Shown here in pieces: positions 41,780 to 49,264 of a stretch of 50,248 bases of DNA. The position numbers and the translations under genes were made by a program. Each line of letters opens with the position of its first letter. Positions within the stretch are counted from its first letter, which is position 1. The notes beneath the pieces were generated by a model. The model worked only from the letters and a program-made list of their open reading frames with translations. It had not been told where the DNA came from and searched no databases. The stretch is from an uncultured Eubacteriales bacterium (GTDB lineage Bacteria; Bacillota; Clostridia; Christensenellales; Aristaeellaceae): contig CADASI010000042.1 of the NCBI GenBank assembly GCA_902790525.1, forward strand, positions 1 to 50,248, given 5' to 3'.

Positions 41780-41805
41780 GCAATCCAGACCTCGATCCGG
41801 ATTGC
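41780..41805. repeat. Small inverted repeat upstream of the LysR gene
   Basis: GCAATCC (780-786) pairs with GGATTGC (799-805). It lies in the ~340 bases upstream of the LysR start that contain no gene; it may be an operator for autoregulation. Confidence 0.45.
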
Positions 41806-41918
41806 TAAGATCATTTCTATCCCTTTTGCTCTACCCGCACACTTGCAGGGAGGTGTCGGAGGGGCGCAGCACCCTCCGACGTTCAATCGTGCCTGGCGGC
41901 ATGTACGTCAAGCACGCG

Positions 41919-41963
41919 GGCATTTTTCTGGCGGAAAATCTCATTTTCCAGAAGAAAAATGCC
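41919..41963. repeat. 45-base hairpin in the LysR/oxidoreductase gap
   Basis: Arms of 21 bases (919-939 and 943-963) around a 3-base loop, with only two mismatched positions. A smaller fold (GCGG ... CCGC, about 41970-41996) follows. This 41,732-42,069 interval holds no supported gene; short frames across it have no ribosome binding sites. Confidence 0.55.
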
Positions 41964-42069
41964 TTCCTTGCGGATTTTGCGGCCGGAGTTTTCCGCATGT
42001 TTGTTCCATTGTCCTTTCATTACCCACAAACAGGCGGAAAAATCAAGTAAAATCTGTCAAAGGGGTGGT

Positions 42070-42099
42070 ATTGGCGGGGGAAGCAGTTCCCCCGCCAAT
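42070..42099 (-). terminator. Terminator of the oxidoreductase operon
   Basis: A perfect 13-bp stem, ATTGGCGGGGGAA with its complement, loop GCAG, four bases after the last stop codon. The T-run is weak on the minus strand. Confidence 0.7.
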
Positions 42100-42103
42100 A
42101 TGT

Positions 42104-42640
42104 TTATTCCGGCTTCCACGCATGGAACGCCTGCTTGTTGATGTCCAGAAGCGCCGCCTTGCGCCCGGAGAAGGTCTTCTCCATGATCTTGTAGATCATC
42201 TCCACGGGCACGACCTTCGAGACCTCGACCACCGCGCCCAGCATGACCACGTTGGCGGTGCGGGCGTTGCCCAGGGACTGGGCGATGCCGCCGGCGTCGA
42301 CGTAGTAGACGTTGATGTCGTCGCGGGTGGCCTTCTGCTCGATCAGCGTCGAGTTGATAAACAGGTTGCCGCCGGGCTTCACCAGCGATTCAAACTTCAA
42401 AAGCGACGGCAGGTTCATGACCACCACGTTGTCCGCCTCGTAGATCAGCGGGCAGGAGACGGGCTTGTCGGTGGAGATGACCACGGTGCAGTTGGCCGTG
42501 CCGCCGCGCATCTCGGGGCCGTAGGACGGAAGCCACGTGGCGTTCATGTCGGCATACATGGCGGCGTAGGTCACCATCTGGCCCATGGTCAGCACGCCCT
42601 GTCCGCCGGAGCCCGCGAAAAACAGTTTATTCGTCGCCAT
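42104..42640 (-). CDS. 2-oxoacid:ferredoxin oxidoreductase gamma subunit
   Basis: A 178-residue gamma-domain protein (VorA/KorC/PorG type) that helps bind CoA. Seen: LFFAGSGGQGVLTMGQM, SYGPEMRGGTANCTVVIS, NLPSLLKFESLVKPGG and NARTANVVMLGAV. ATG 42640 follows the beta gene by one base. Together with delta, alpha and beta genes upstream it forms a four-gene 2-oxoacid oxidoreductase. The substrate could be branched 2-oxoacids (VOR), 2-oxoglutarate (KOR) or pyruvate; the gene order delta-alpha-beta-gamma and the sequence style fit VOR/KOR. Confidence 0.92.
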   Translation of the reverse strand: MATNKLFFAGSGGQGVLTMGQMVTYAAMYADMNATWLPSYGPEMRGGTANCTVVISTDKPVSCPLIYEADNVVVMNLPSLLKFESLVKPGGNLFINSTLIEQKATRDDINVYYVDAGGIAQSLGNARTANVVMLGAVVEVSKVVPVEMIYKIMEKTFSGRKAALLDINKQAFHAWKPE

Positions 42641-42641
42641 A

Positions 42642-43385
42642 TCACTGCACCTCCGGTTCCCTGTACACGCCCAGCGGGTAGTACGGCATCATGTTCTCTT
42701 TAAGCCACTCCATGGCCTTGGGCGGGGTCAGGCCCCAGTTGGTGGGGCAGATGGACAGAAACTCCACAAAGGTGAAGCCCTTGCCCGAAAGCTGCGTCTC
42801 AAAGGCCCTGCGCACGGCCTTCTTGGCCTTGCGGATATTGGCCGGATCGCACAGCGCCACGCGCTCGATGTAGGCGGGGCCGTCCAGCGTGGACAGTATC
42901 TCGCACATCTTCAGCGGCATGCCCGCCTGCTCGCGGGTGCGGCCGTCCACGCAGGTGGTGGAGCGCTGGCCGATCAGCGTGGTGGGGGCCATCTGGCCGC
43001 CGGTCATGCCGTAGATGCAGTTGTTGATGAAGAAGGTGGAGAACTTCTCGCCGCGAGCCGCCGCGTGCATGATCTCGCCCATGCCGATGGAGGCCAGGTC
43101 GCCGTCGCCCTGATAGGTGAACACCACCTTGTCGGGATGCACACGCCGTATGCCGGAGGCCACCGCCGGCGCGCGGCCGTGGGCGGATTCGCACATATCG
43201 ACGTTCATGAACTGGTGGGCCACCACGCTGCAGCCGATGGGGGCCACGCCGATGGTCTTGCCCAGCAGGCCCATCTCGTCCAGCGTCTCCATGATGAGGC
43301 GGTGCGCGACGCCGTGGGTGCAGCCGGGGCAATAGCTGGTGCTGACTTCCGTCATGCCCTTCGTATACTGAAATACAGGTTTCAT
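42642..43385 (-). CDS. 2-oxoacid:ferredoxin oxidoreductase beta (TPP) subunit
   Basis: A 247-residue subunit holding thiamine diphosphate. Seen: STSYCPGCTHGVAHRLI with a CxxC, GHGRAPAVASG-like segment (AHGRAPAVASGI), and the TPP motif YQGDGDLASIGMGEIMHAAARG ... NNCIYGMTGGQ. It carries out decarboxylation of the 2-oxoacid and links to the alpha subunit. The ATG at 43385 overlaps the alpha stop (ATGA, 43382-43385). Confidence 0.92.
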   Translation of the reverse strand: MKPVFQYTKGMTEVSTSYCPGCTHGVAHRLIMETLDEMGLLGKTIGVAPIGCSVVAHQFMNVDMCESAHGRAPAVASGIRRVHPDKVVFTYQGDGDLASIGMGEIMHAAARGEKFSTFFINNCIYGMTGGQMAPTTLIGQRSTTCVDGRTREQAGMPLKMCEILSTLDGPAYIERVALCDPANIRKAKKAVRRAFETQLSGKGFTFVEFLSICPTNWGLTPPKAMEWLKENMMPYYPLGVYREPEVQ

Positions 43386-44458
43386 CGCACTTCCTCCAAT
43401 ATCTTCTTGGTCTTGTCCACGATCTCCAGGGACGTGGGCAGCATGCCGCCGGTGCGGTGGATGAGCTTCACCGGGAAGCGTCCGCGCACGCCCAGCTTCA
43501 CGTCCTCGATCAGCTGGCCCATGCTCAGCTCCGTGGAGATGACCACCTTCGTATTGTCCGTCAGGGCGTCAAAGGCGCCGTAAGGGAAGGGCCAGAGGGT
43601 GATCGGGCGGATCAGGCCGGCCCTGATGCCCTGACTCTGCAGAAGCTCCATGGCCTCGGTGGCCAGGCGGGCCATCGTGCCGAAGGCCACGAAGACCACC
43701 TCGGCGTCCTCGATATCGGTGCACTCGACCCTCTGAAGCTCCCGCTCCATGCGGTCGTACTTCTCAAACAGCTTTTCGACGTGCTGCTCCAGCACCTCGG
43801 GCTGCAGGCGCAGCGACTTCACCACGCTGCGTTCGCCCTTCTCGCTGCCGGAGATGGCCCAGGGCTTGGCCTTCGGGATGTCGGAGGACTTCAGCGGCTC
43901 CTTGGGCTCGGGCAACAGCACGGGCTCCATCATCTGGCCCATCAGGCCGTCCACCAGCACCATCACCGGGTTGCGCCACTCGTTGGCCAGCGCGGGGGCG
44001 TCGTAGAGGATATTGATGGCCTCCTGTATGGACGCCGGGGCGAACACCGGGATGCGGTAGTCGCCGTTGCCGCCGCCGCGGGTGACCTGGAAGTAGTCCG
44101 CCTGCCCGGGCTGTATGGACCCGATGCCGGGGCCGCCGCGGGAGGCGTTGAGCATTGTCAGGGGCACCTCGGCGGAGCACAGGAAGCTCATGCCCTCCTG
44201 CATCAGCGCGATGCCCGGGGAGGACGAGGAGATAAAGCCGTCGCCGCCCGCCGCGCCGCAGCCGTAGGCCATGTTCACCGCGCCCAGCTCGCTCTCGGCC
44301 TGGAGGAATTTGCCGCCCCACTTGGGCAGCTCGCGGCTCATGAACTCGGGGATCTCACTTTGAGGGGTGATCGGATAGCCGAAGTAGTACCGCGCGCCGC
44401 CGCGAATGACGGCCTCGGCAAAGGCCTCGTTGCCCTTCATCAATACCTTTTCAGCCAT
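43382..44458 (-). CDS. 2-oxoacid:ferredoxin oxidoreductase alpha subunit
   Basis: A 358-residue alpha subunit (VorB/KorA style). Seen: KGNEAFAEAVIRGGARYYFGYPITPQSE at the N-terminus, QAESELGAVNMAYGCGAAG, SSSSPGIALMQEG, ASRGGPGIGSIQPGQADYFQ, and the C-terminal domain with VVFVAFGTMARLA and RPITLWPFP. The start ATG 44458 is three bases after the delta gene's stop. The same gene set in other anaerobes oxidises branched 2-oxoacids to acyl-CoA, or works in reverse as a reductive carboxylase. Confidence 0.92.
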   Translation of the reverse strand: MAEKVLMKGNEAFAEAVIRGGARYYFGYPITPQSEIPEFMSRELPKWGGKFLQAESELGAVNMAYGCGAAGGDGFISSSSPGIALMQEGMSFLCSAEVPLTMLNASRGGPGIGSIQPGQADYFQVTRGGGNGDYRIPVFAPASIQEAINILYDAPALANEWRNPVMVLVDGLMGQMMEPVLLPEPKEPLKSSDIPKAKPWAISGSEKGERSVVKSLRLQPEVLEQHVEKLFEKYDRMERELQRVECTDIEDAEVVFVAFGTMARLATEAMELLQSQGIRAGLIRPITLWPFPYGAFDALTDNTKVVISTELSMGQLIEDVKLGVRGRFPVKLIHRTGGMLPTSLEIVDKTKKILEEVR

Positions 44459-44461
44459 CGC

Positions 44462-44683
44462 TCATTCCTCCTCGTAGATCTCGATCGCGCCGTCGGGACA
44501 GACCAGCGCGCAGCTCTGGCAGCCGATGCACTGGCTCTGATCGGTCATGCGCGCCGGGCAGTAGCCCTTGGCGTTCACCTGCGTGTCCATCTCAATCAGC
44601 TTCTTGGGGCAGAAGGCTTTGCACAGCTCGCAGCCCTTGCACCGCTCGCGCTTGAAGACAACCCTGAATTGCTTTTTTGGCAT
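44462..44683 (-). CDS. 2-oxoacid:ferredoxin oxidoreductase delta (ferredoxin) subunit
   Basis: A 73-residue two-[4Fe-4S] protein. Two clusters are visible: CKGCELCKAFCP and CIGCQSCALVCP. It takes electrons from the catalytic subunits and passes them to free ferredoxin. ATG 44683. It follows the MinD-like ATPase gene by 11 bases and leads the catalytic genes. Confidence 0.93.
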   Translation of the reverse strand: MPKKQFRVVFKRERCKGCELCKAFCPKKLIEMDTQVNAKGYCPARMTDQSQCIGCQSCALVCPDGAIEIYEEE

Positions 44684-44694
44684 TTGTTACCCTC

Positions 44695-45411
44695 CTATCT
44701 GTCAAGCCAGCCGGGGCGCATGTAGAGCCCCATAGGCATCAGATGCTCATAGCGTCCCGCGATTTCCGACTCCGGCACGATGCCCGCGGGATAGCAGTCA
44801 CACCATATAAACCGGCCGGTCTCGGCGCACAGGCGCTCGCACAGCCTGTGGCCCTTTTCGATGCATCCCGCGTCGGTCTCCCGAAGCAGATGGGTGTTGT
44901 TGATAAGCCCGTCCACATGAAGGCCCGTGGCGCGCTCGATGGCCTGAAGGTGCGCCATCGCGCCGTCGAGGTCCCGGGTCTCCGGGCGGTTGGCGTTGAT
45001 GACGATCAGCGTCAGCGTCTCCTCTTTGGAGAAGTTGTTGCTGAACTGGTTTAAAACGATGGCCCCGGAATCGTTGCCGCCCAGATCGACGATGGTGCGG
45101 CAGCCCTTGTCCTCCAGGGGCGCGCGCACGTCCGCCGAGAGCTCCGGCAGCTCCGCCGTCACGTCGTGCTGGTAGGCGCTGCCGTAGACGGGTATGCCCG
45201 CCGCCGCGAGCATCGCTTTACGCTCGCGGGACCGGAAATAGGGATTGATGATGTCCAGGTCGCAAAGCCCCATGCGCTCATAGGGCCCGAAGCCGTGCTT
45301 CGCCAGCAGCATCGCGAGGCTCACGCTGAATTCCGTCTTGCCGCTTCCGTAGTGGCCCGTGACCACCGTGACGCGCCGGTCGGGCTCCCGGATGCCGCGA
45401 AAAACCGACAA
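44695..45411 (-). CDS. MinD/ParA-like P-loop ATPase of the oxidoreductase operon
   Basis: A 238-residue SIMIBI-class ATPase. P-loop: VTGHYGSGKTEFSVSLAMLL near residue 15, deviating from the deviant-Walker KGGxGKT by GHYGSGKT. Other marks are LCDLDIINPYFRSRE (switch I region), VDLGGNDSGAIVL and LTLIVINANRPETRD. The start is TTG 45411 with GGGGGAGG upstream; ATG 45435 is upstream of that site and lacks one of its own. It is the first gene of the operon. Its role may be assembly or maturation of the iron-sulfur enzyme or electron-supply control; this is inferred from position. Confidence 0.82.
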   Translation of the reverse strand: MSVFRGIREPDRRVTVVTGHYGSGKTEFSVSLAMLLAKHGFGPYERMGLCDLDIINPYFRSRERKAMLAAAGIPVYGSAYQHDVTAELPELSADVRAPLEDKGCRTIVDLGGNDSGAIVLNQFSNNFSKEETLTLIVINANRPETRDLDGAMAHLQAIERATGLHVDGLINNTHLLRETDAGCIEKGHRLCERLCAETGRFIWCDCYPAGIVPESEIAGRYEHLMPMGLYMRPGWLDR

Positions 45412-45442
45412 ACGGTTCACCTCCCCCGATTTCATATAGGTT

Positions 45443-45471
45443 ACATTAACAGTTTAACACGGTTTTGTCAA
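45443..45471 (-). promoter_or_regulatory. Promoter of the oxidoreductase operon
   Basis: Minus strand TTGACA (45471-45466), 17 bases, TAATGT (45448-45443). Confidence 0.5.
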
Positions 45472-45519
45472 GCGTGATATACCGTCAAAGGTTTATTTCT
45501 GTTAATTATTATCACCCTT

Positions 45520-45565
45520 CAGACCGTTTTGTGCGGTTGATATTTTCGGTCTGTTATGGTATGAT
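45520..45565 (+). promoter_or_regulatory. Promoter of the Rpn-family gene with a possible operator
   Basis: TTGATA (45537-45542), 17 bases, TATGAT (45560-45565). An inverted repeat CAGACCG ... CGGTCTG (45520-45526 and 45547-45553) flanks the -35 box, a likely binding site for a repressor. Confidence 0.55.
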
Positions 45566-45586
45566 GAATGTGGGAGGTGGTCGACC

Positions 45587-46492
45587 GTGGCGGAGCAGGC
45601 GCGGGAATACCGGGATCGGTTGTTTTGCTTCATATTTGGCAGCGAGGCCCACAAGGAGTGGACGCTGAGCCTGTACAACGCGGTCAACGGCTCCAGCTAC
45701 ACCGATCCCGAGGGGATCACCATCGCCACGCTGTCGCAGGTGGTCTACATGGGCATGCACAACGACGTGGCGTTCCTCATCGCGGATGAGATTAACCTCT
45801 ACGAGCAGCAGTCCACGTTCAACCCCAACATGCCGCTGAGGCTGTTGCAGTACACGGGCAACATCTACGAGAAGCTGATCGTGCTGAACCGCAAGAACAA
45901 GTACGGTCGGACGCTCATCCCCCTGCCCGTGCCCAAGCTGGTGGTGTTCTACAACGGCGCCGCGGAGCAGCCCGACGAGACGACGCTCCACCTCTCCGAC
46001 GCCTTCCCCGCCCACCGGCGCGACGACGCCGACATCGCCGTGCGGGTGCGCATGATCAACATCAACAAGGGCCGCAATCCCGGCATCGCCGAGAGCTGCC
46101 AGCCCCTGGCCGAGTACGCCTGGCTGGTGGACGCCATCCGCCAGAACGAGCGCCACGACGCGCCGGAATCCGCCATTGACGAGGCCCTGGAGCGCATGCC
46201 CGACGATTTCCACATCAAACGTTATCTCGAAGCCCACAAAGCGGAGGTGAAGAAGATGCTGCTGACGGAGTACAACGAGGCTGAGACTCTGGCCATGTTC
46301 AAGGAGGAAGGTCGCGCGGAAGGCCGCGCGGAAGGTCGCGTCGAGGGACGCGCGGAAGGCCGCGCGGAAGCGGAGCAGAAGATGAGCCTGCTGATCTCAA
46401 AGCTGGTGGCCGCCGGGCGCACATCGGAGATCGCGTCCGTCGCCAACGCCGCGCGGCGCGAGCAGCTCTACCGGGAGTTCGGTATGGCGTGA
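45587..46492 (+). CDS. Rpn/PD-(D/E)XK nuclease family protein
   Basis: A 301-residue protein of the Rpn/PDDEXK-type family (often called putative transposase; members promote recA-independent recombination). The core includes KEWTLSLYNAVNGSSY at the N-terminus, MHNDVAFLIADEINLYEQQ with the nuclease-like acidic residues, PLRLLQYTGNIYEKL and LPVPKLVVFYNG. Residues ~238-262 are a charged run of AEGR repeats encoded by a 12-bp repeat, probably helical. The start is GTG 45587 after GGGAGG. It has its own promoter. Multicopy families of this kind are common in gut Clostridia and are thought to spread by DNA exchange. Confidence 0.82.
   Translation: MAEQAREYRDRLFCFIFGSEAHKEWTLSLYNAVNGSSYTDPEGITIATLSQVVYMGMHNDVAFLIADEINLYEQQSTFNPNMPLRLLQYTGNIYEKLIVLNRKNKYGRTLIPLPVPKLVVFYNGAAEQPDETTLHLSDAFPAHRRDDADIAVRVRMININKGRNPGIAESCQPLAEYAWLVDAIRQNERHDAPESAIDEALERMPDDFHIKRYLEAHKAEVKKMLLTEYNEAETLAMFKEEGRAEGRAEGRVEGRAEGRAEAEQKMSLLISKLVAAGRTSEIASVANAARREQLYREFGMA
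46305..46370. repeat. 12-bp tandem repeat in the Rpn gene
   Basis: About five diverged copies of a GAAGGYCGCGCG unit encode Glu-Gly-Arg-Ala/Val repeats. Length change would stay in frame. Confidence 0.75.
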
Positions 46493-46539
46493 TACCAGCT
46501 GTATACCTTTAACGCGCCATGATTTAACAGAATCATCAT

Positions 46540-46568
46540 TTGACAAGGTTACATCCCGGTGATAAAAT
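46540..46568 (+). promoter_or_regulatory. Promoter of the T-box transcript
   Basis: TTGACA (46540-46545), 17-base spacer, TAAAAT (46563-46568). Transcription would start near 46575, just upstream of the T-box fold. Confidence 0.7.
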
Positions 46569-46589
46569 TCTGTCAACTGAATAAGTTCT

Positions 46590-46880
46590 TCAAAGGCAAT
46601 GACGAAGACGGCTGAGCCAAGCCGCTGTACAGAGAGTCGACCGCCTGCTGAAAGGTCGATCACGGATTGCTCACAAGCCCATCCCTTCCGAGCCGGAAGT
46701 CCCAAAGCATCAGGCCGCCAGTCTGGCGCGAGTAGGCGTTTCCCGTGATTGCTGCGTAAAGGCACAGGGCTTGATGGAGCCCGACGAGGGGCACAGCGAT
46801 GTGCAATTTGAGTGGTACCGCGGGTTGTTTCAACCCGTCTCAAGAAAGCGCGACAGGCGTATTTTTGAGGCGGGTTTTTT
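46590..46880 (+). ncRNA. T-box riboswitch
   Basis: A T-box leader. Stem I has the GACGAAGAC stretch (46601-46609) and the AGAGAGTCG (46631-46639) AG-bulge motif, with GTCGACC pairing GGTCGAT. The T-box sequence GAGTGGTACCGCGG is at 46810-46823. The terminator is ACCCGTCTC (46833-46841) paired with GAGGCGGGT (46867-46875) and followed by TTTTTT; the antiterminator uses the same ACCCGTCTC with the T-box strand. The specifier is best read as CUC at 46670-46672 (Leu), followed by AC as in other leucine leaders, but AUU (Ile) at 46666-46668 is possible. It opens transcription into the downstream acyl-CoA synthetase fusion when the cognate tRNA is uncharged. Confidence 0.9.
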
Positions 46881-46941
46881 CGTGCAGGCCATCACCTGGC
46901 GGAGAGCCCCGCAGATCAGATCGAGGGAGGAATGATCACCA

Positions 46942-49212
46942 ATGAACACTTCAGAGATGACCGGCGTCCTGTTTGAGGTCGGCACCCGCATACGCGCCCT
47001 GCGCGAAATCGCGGGCTATTCCGTGGTCTACATGGCCGAGCAGACCGGCCTGGACGTGGAGACGTACATCAAGTACGAGTCCGGCACGGTCGATTTGCCG
47101 TTCACCTTTATCCACAACTGCGCGAAGATCTTCAACGTGGACATCACGGACATCATGGAGGGCCGCAGCGCCAACCTGCGCTCCTACACCGTCACCCGCA
47201 AGGGCAAGGCCATGACCACCGCCCACGAGGAGGGCATCGAGATACGCAACCTGGCCCCCGAGTTCAGCCGCAAGATCGCGGAGCCCTTCTGGGTCACCTA
47301 CAGCTATTCCCGGGAGCTTCAGGACAAGCCCATCCACACCACCACCCACTCCGGCCAGGAGTTTGACCTGATACTCTCCGGCGAGCTGCTGGTGCGCGTG
47401 GGCGACCACGTGGAGCACCTGTACGAGGGCGACAGCATCTACTACAACTCCTCTACTCCCCACGGCATGATCGCCACCGGCGGCAGGGACTGCACCTTCG
47501 TGGCCGTGGTGCTGCCCGGCGCGGACACCGAATCCGAGCAGGTCACCCAGACCGTGATGGCCGTGCGCCCGGTGAAGGAAAAGCTGATCTACGACGAATT
47601 CGTGACGCTGGACGAGGACGACAACGGCCAGCTCAGGCACATCAGCTTCCCCAACTCCGAAAACTTCAACTTCGCCTTCGACATCGTGGACGCCCTGGCG
47701 GAGAAGAAGCCGGACAAGCTGGCCATGCTCTACCTTGACCGCTATCAGAACGAGAAGCGCTTCACCTTCGAGGACATCAGCCGAAAGTCCAGCCGCGCCG
47801 CCAACTACTTCAAGGCCCTGGGCATCAAGAAGGGCGACCGGGTGATGCTGGTGCTTCGGCGCAACTGGCAGTTCTGGGTGGTGATGATGGCGCTTCACAA
47901 GCTGGGCGCCGTCGCCATCCCCGCCACGGACCAGCTGTTGAAGAAGGATTACGAGTACCGCTTCGAGACCGCGGGCGTCAGCGCCATCTGCATCACCGCC
48001 GAGGGCGACGCCGCGTCCCACGCGGAAGAAGCGTTCGAGACCTGCCCCTATGTGACCAAGCGCATCATGTGCGGCGGCGAGCGCGAGGGCTGGCGCAACT
48101 TCGACGAGGAATACCTGCGCTACCGCTCCTCCTTCCCCCGCACCGGGGATTCCGCGAAGGGCAACGACCCCATGGTCATGTTCTTCTCCTCCGGCACCAC
48201 CGGCTATCCCAAGCTGGCCATGCACACCCACCGCTACCCGCTGGGCCACTTCATCACGGCCCACTACTGGCACTGCGTGGAGCCCGACGGCCTGCACCTG
48301 ACCATCTCCGACACCGGCTGGGGCAAGGCGCTGTGGGGCAAGCTGTACGGGCAATGGATGAACGAGGGCGCGGTGTTCACCTACGATTTCGACCGCTTCA
48401 ACGCCCACGACATCCTTCCGATGTTCAAGAAGTACAACATCTCCACCTTCTGCGCGCCGCCCACCATGTACCGCTTCCTGATCCGCGAGGACATCTCGAA
48501 GTACGACCTGTCGAGCATCCACAACGCCTGCACGGCCGGCGAGGCCTTGAACCCCGAGGTGTTCAACATCTTCAAGAAGAACACCGGCCTGTCCATCATG
48601 GAGGCCTTCGGCCAGACCGAGACCACGCTGGTGCTGGGCAACTTCTACGGCATGGTGCCGAAGGTGGGCTCCATGGGCAAGCCCAGCCCGCTGTTCGACG
48701 TGGTGCTGCTGGATGCCGACGGCAACGAGGTCAAGGCCGGCGAGCCCGGCGAGATCTGCATCCGCACCGACCGCGAGGTGCCCTGCGGCCTGTTCGCCGG
48801 CTACTACGGCAACGAGGAGGCCACCCGCGCGGTGTGGCACGACGGCGTGTATCACACCCGCGACATGGCGTGGCGCGACGAGGACGGCTACTTCTGGTAC
48901 GTGAGCCGCACCGACGACGTCATCAAGTCCTCCGGCTACCGCATCGGGCCGTTTGAGATCGAATCGGTCATCATGGAGCTGCCCTACGTGCTGGAGTGCG
49001 GCGTGTCCGCCGCGCCGGACGAGATCCGCGGCCAGGTGGTCAAGGCCTCCGTGGTGCTCACCAAGGGCACCGTGGGCACCGACGCGCTGGCCAAGGAGAT
49101 CCAGAACTACGTCAAGAAGCGCACCGCGCCCTACAAGTACCCCCGCATCGTGGTCTTCCGCGACGAGCTGCCCAAGACCATCAGCGGCAAGATACAGCGA
49201 AACAAGCTGTGA
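46942..49212 (+). CDS. XRE helix-turn-helix + cupin + acyl-CoA synthetase fusion
   Basis: A 756-residue protein with three parts. Residues ~10-65 are an XRE helix-turn-helix (ALREIAGYSVVYMAEQTGLD, TYIKYESGTVDL). Residues ~115-195 are a cupin (HTTTHSGQEFDLILSGELLV, YEGDSIYYNSSTPHGM), as in PuuR-like regulators. Residues ~215-756 are an adenylate-forming acyl-CoA synthetase: MVMFFSSGTTGYPKLAMH (ATP loop), LTISDTGWGKALWGKLYGQW, AFGQTETT, and SRTDDVIKSSGYRIGPFE with KTISGKIQR (catalytic Lys near the end). The middle closely resembles the MACS group, which includes a Methanosarcina enzyme using branched short acids. Start ATG 46942, GGGAGG 12 bases upstream. Controlled by the T-box. Confidence 0.88.
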   Translation: MNTSEMTGVLFEVGTRIRALREIAGYSVVYMAEQTGLDVETYIKYESGTVDLPFTFIHNCAKIFNVDITDIMEGRSANLRSYTVTRKGKAMTTAHEEGIEIRNLAPEFSRKIAEPFWVTYSYSRELQDKPIHTTTHSGQEFDLILSGELLVRVGDHVEHLYEGDSIYYNSSTPHGMIATGGRDCTFVAVVLPGADTESEQVTQTVMAVRPVKEKLIYDEFVTLDEDDNGQLRHISFPNSENFNFAFDIVDALAEKKPDKLAMLYLDRYQNEKRFTFEDISRKSSRAANYFKALGIKKGDRVMLVLRRNWQFWVVMMALHKLGAVAIPATDQLLKKDYEYRFETAGVSAICITAEGDAASHAEEAFETCPYVTKRIMCGGEREGWRNFDEEYLRYRSSFPRTGDSAKGNDPMVMFFSSGTTGYPKLAMHTHRYPLGHFITAHYWHCVEPDGLHLTISDTGWGKALWGKLYGQWMNEGAVFTYDFDRFNAHDILPMFKKYNISTFCAPPTMYRFLIREDISKYDLSSIHNACTAGEALNPEVFNIFKKNTGLSIMEAFGQTETTLVLGNFYGMVPKVGSMGKPSPLFDVVLLDADGNEVKAGEPGEICIRTDREVPCGLFAGYYGNEEATRAVWHDGVYHTRDMAWRDEDGYFWYVSRTDDVIKSSGYRIGPFEIESVIMELPYVLECGVSAAPDEIRGQVVKASVVLTKGTVGTDALAKEIQNYVKKRTAPYKYPRIVVFRDELPKTISGKIQRNKL

Positions 49213-49224
49213 TCCCAAAAAAGC

Positions 49225-49259
49225 GCCCCGGACGAAGCGCATCGCGCCTCGTCCGGGGC
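49225..49259. terminator. Terminator between the fusion gene and the topoisomerase gene
   Basis: An 11-bp stem GCCCCGGACGA / TCGTCCGGGGC, with an A-run before and T-run after, serving both convergent genes. Confidence 0.85.
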
Positions 49260-49264
49260 TTTGT

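Noticed and set aside
41637-42141. Short plus-strand frames in the LysR/oxidoreductase gap
   Set aside because: They lack ribosome binding sites and pass through the hairpins and terminator; the peptides have no recognisable features.
45587-46492. The Rpn-family gene as an active insertion sequence
   Set aside because: No terminal inverted repeats or target duplications flank it, and it has its own promoter; the transposase label of this family is historical.
46951-49242. 763-codon minus frame opposite the synthetase fusion
   Set aside because: A mirror of high-GC codon usage; Val/His/Leu-rich, no family resemblance.
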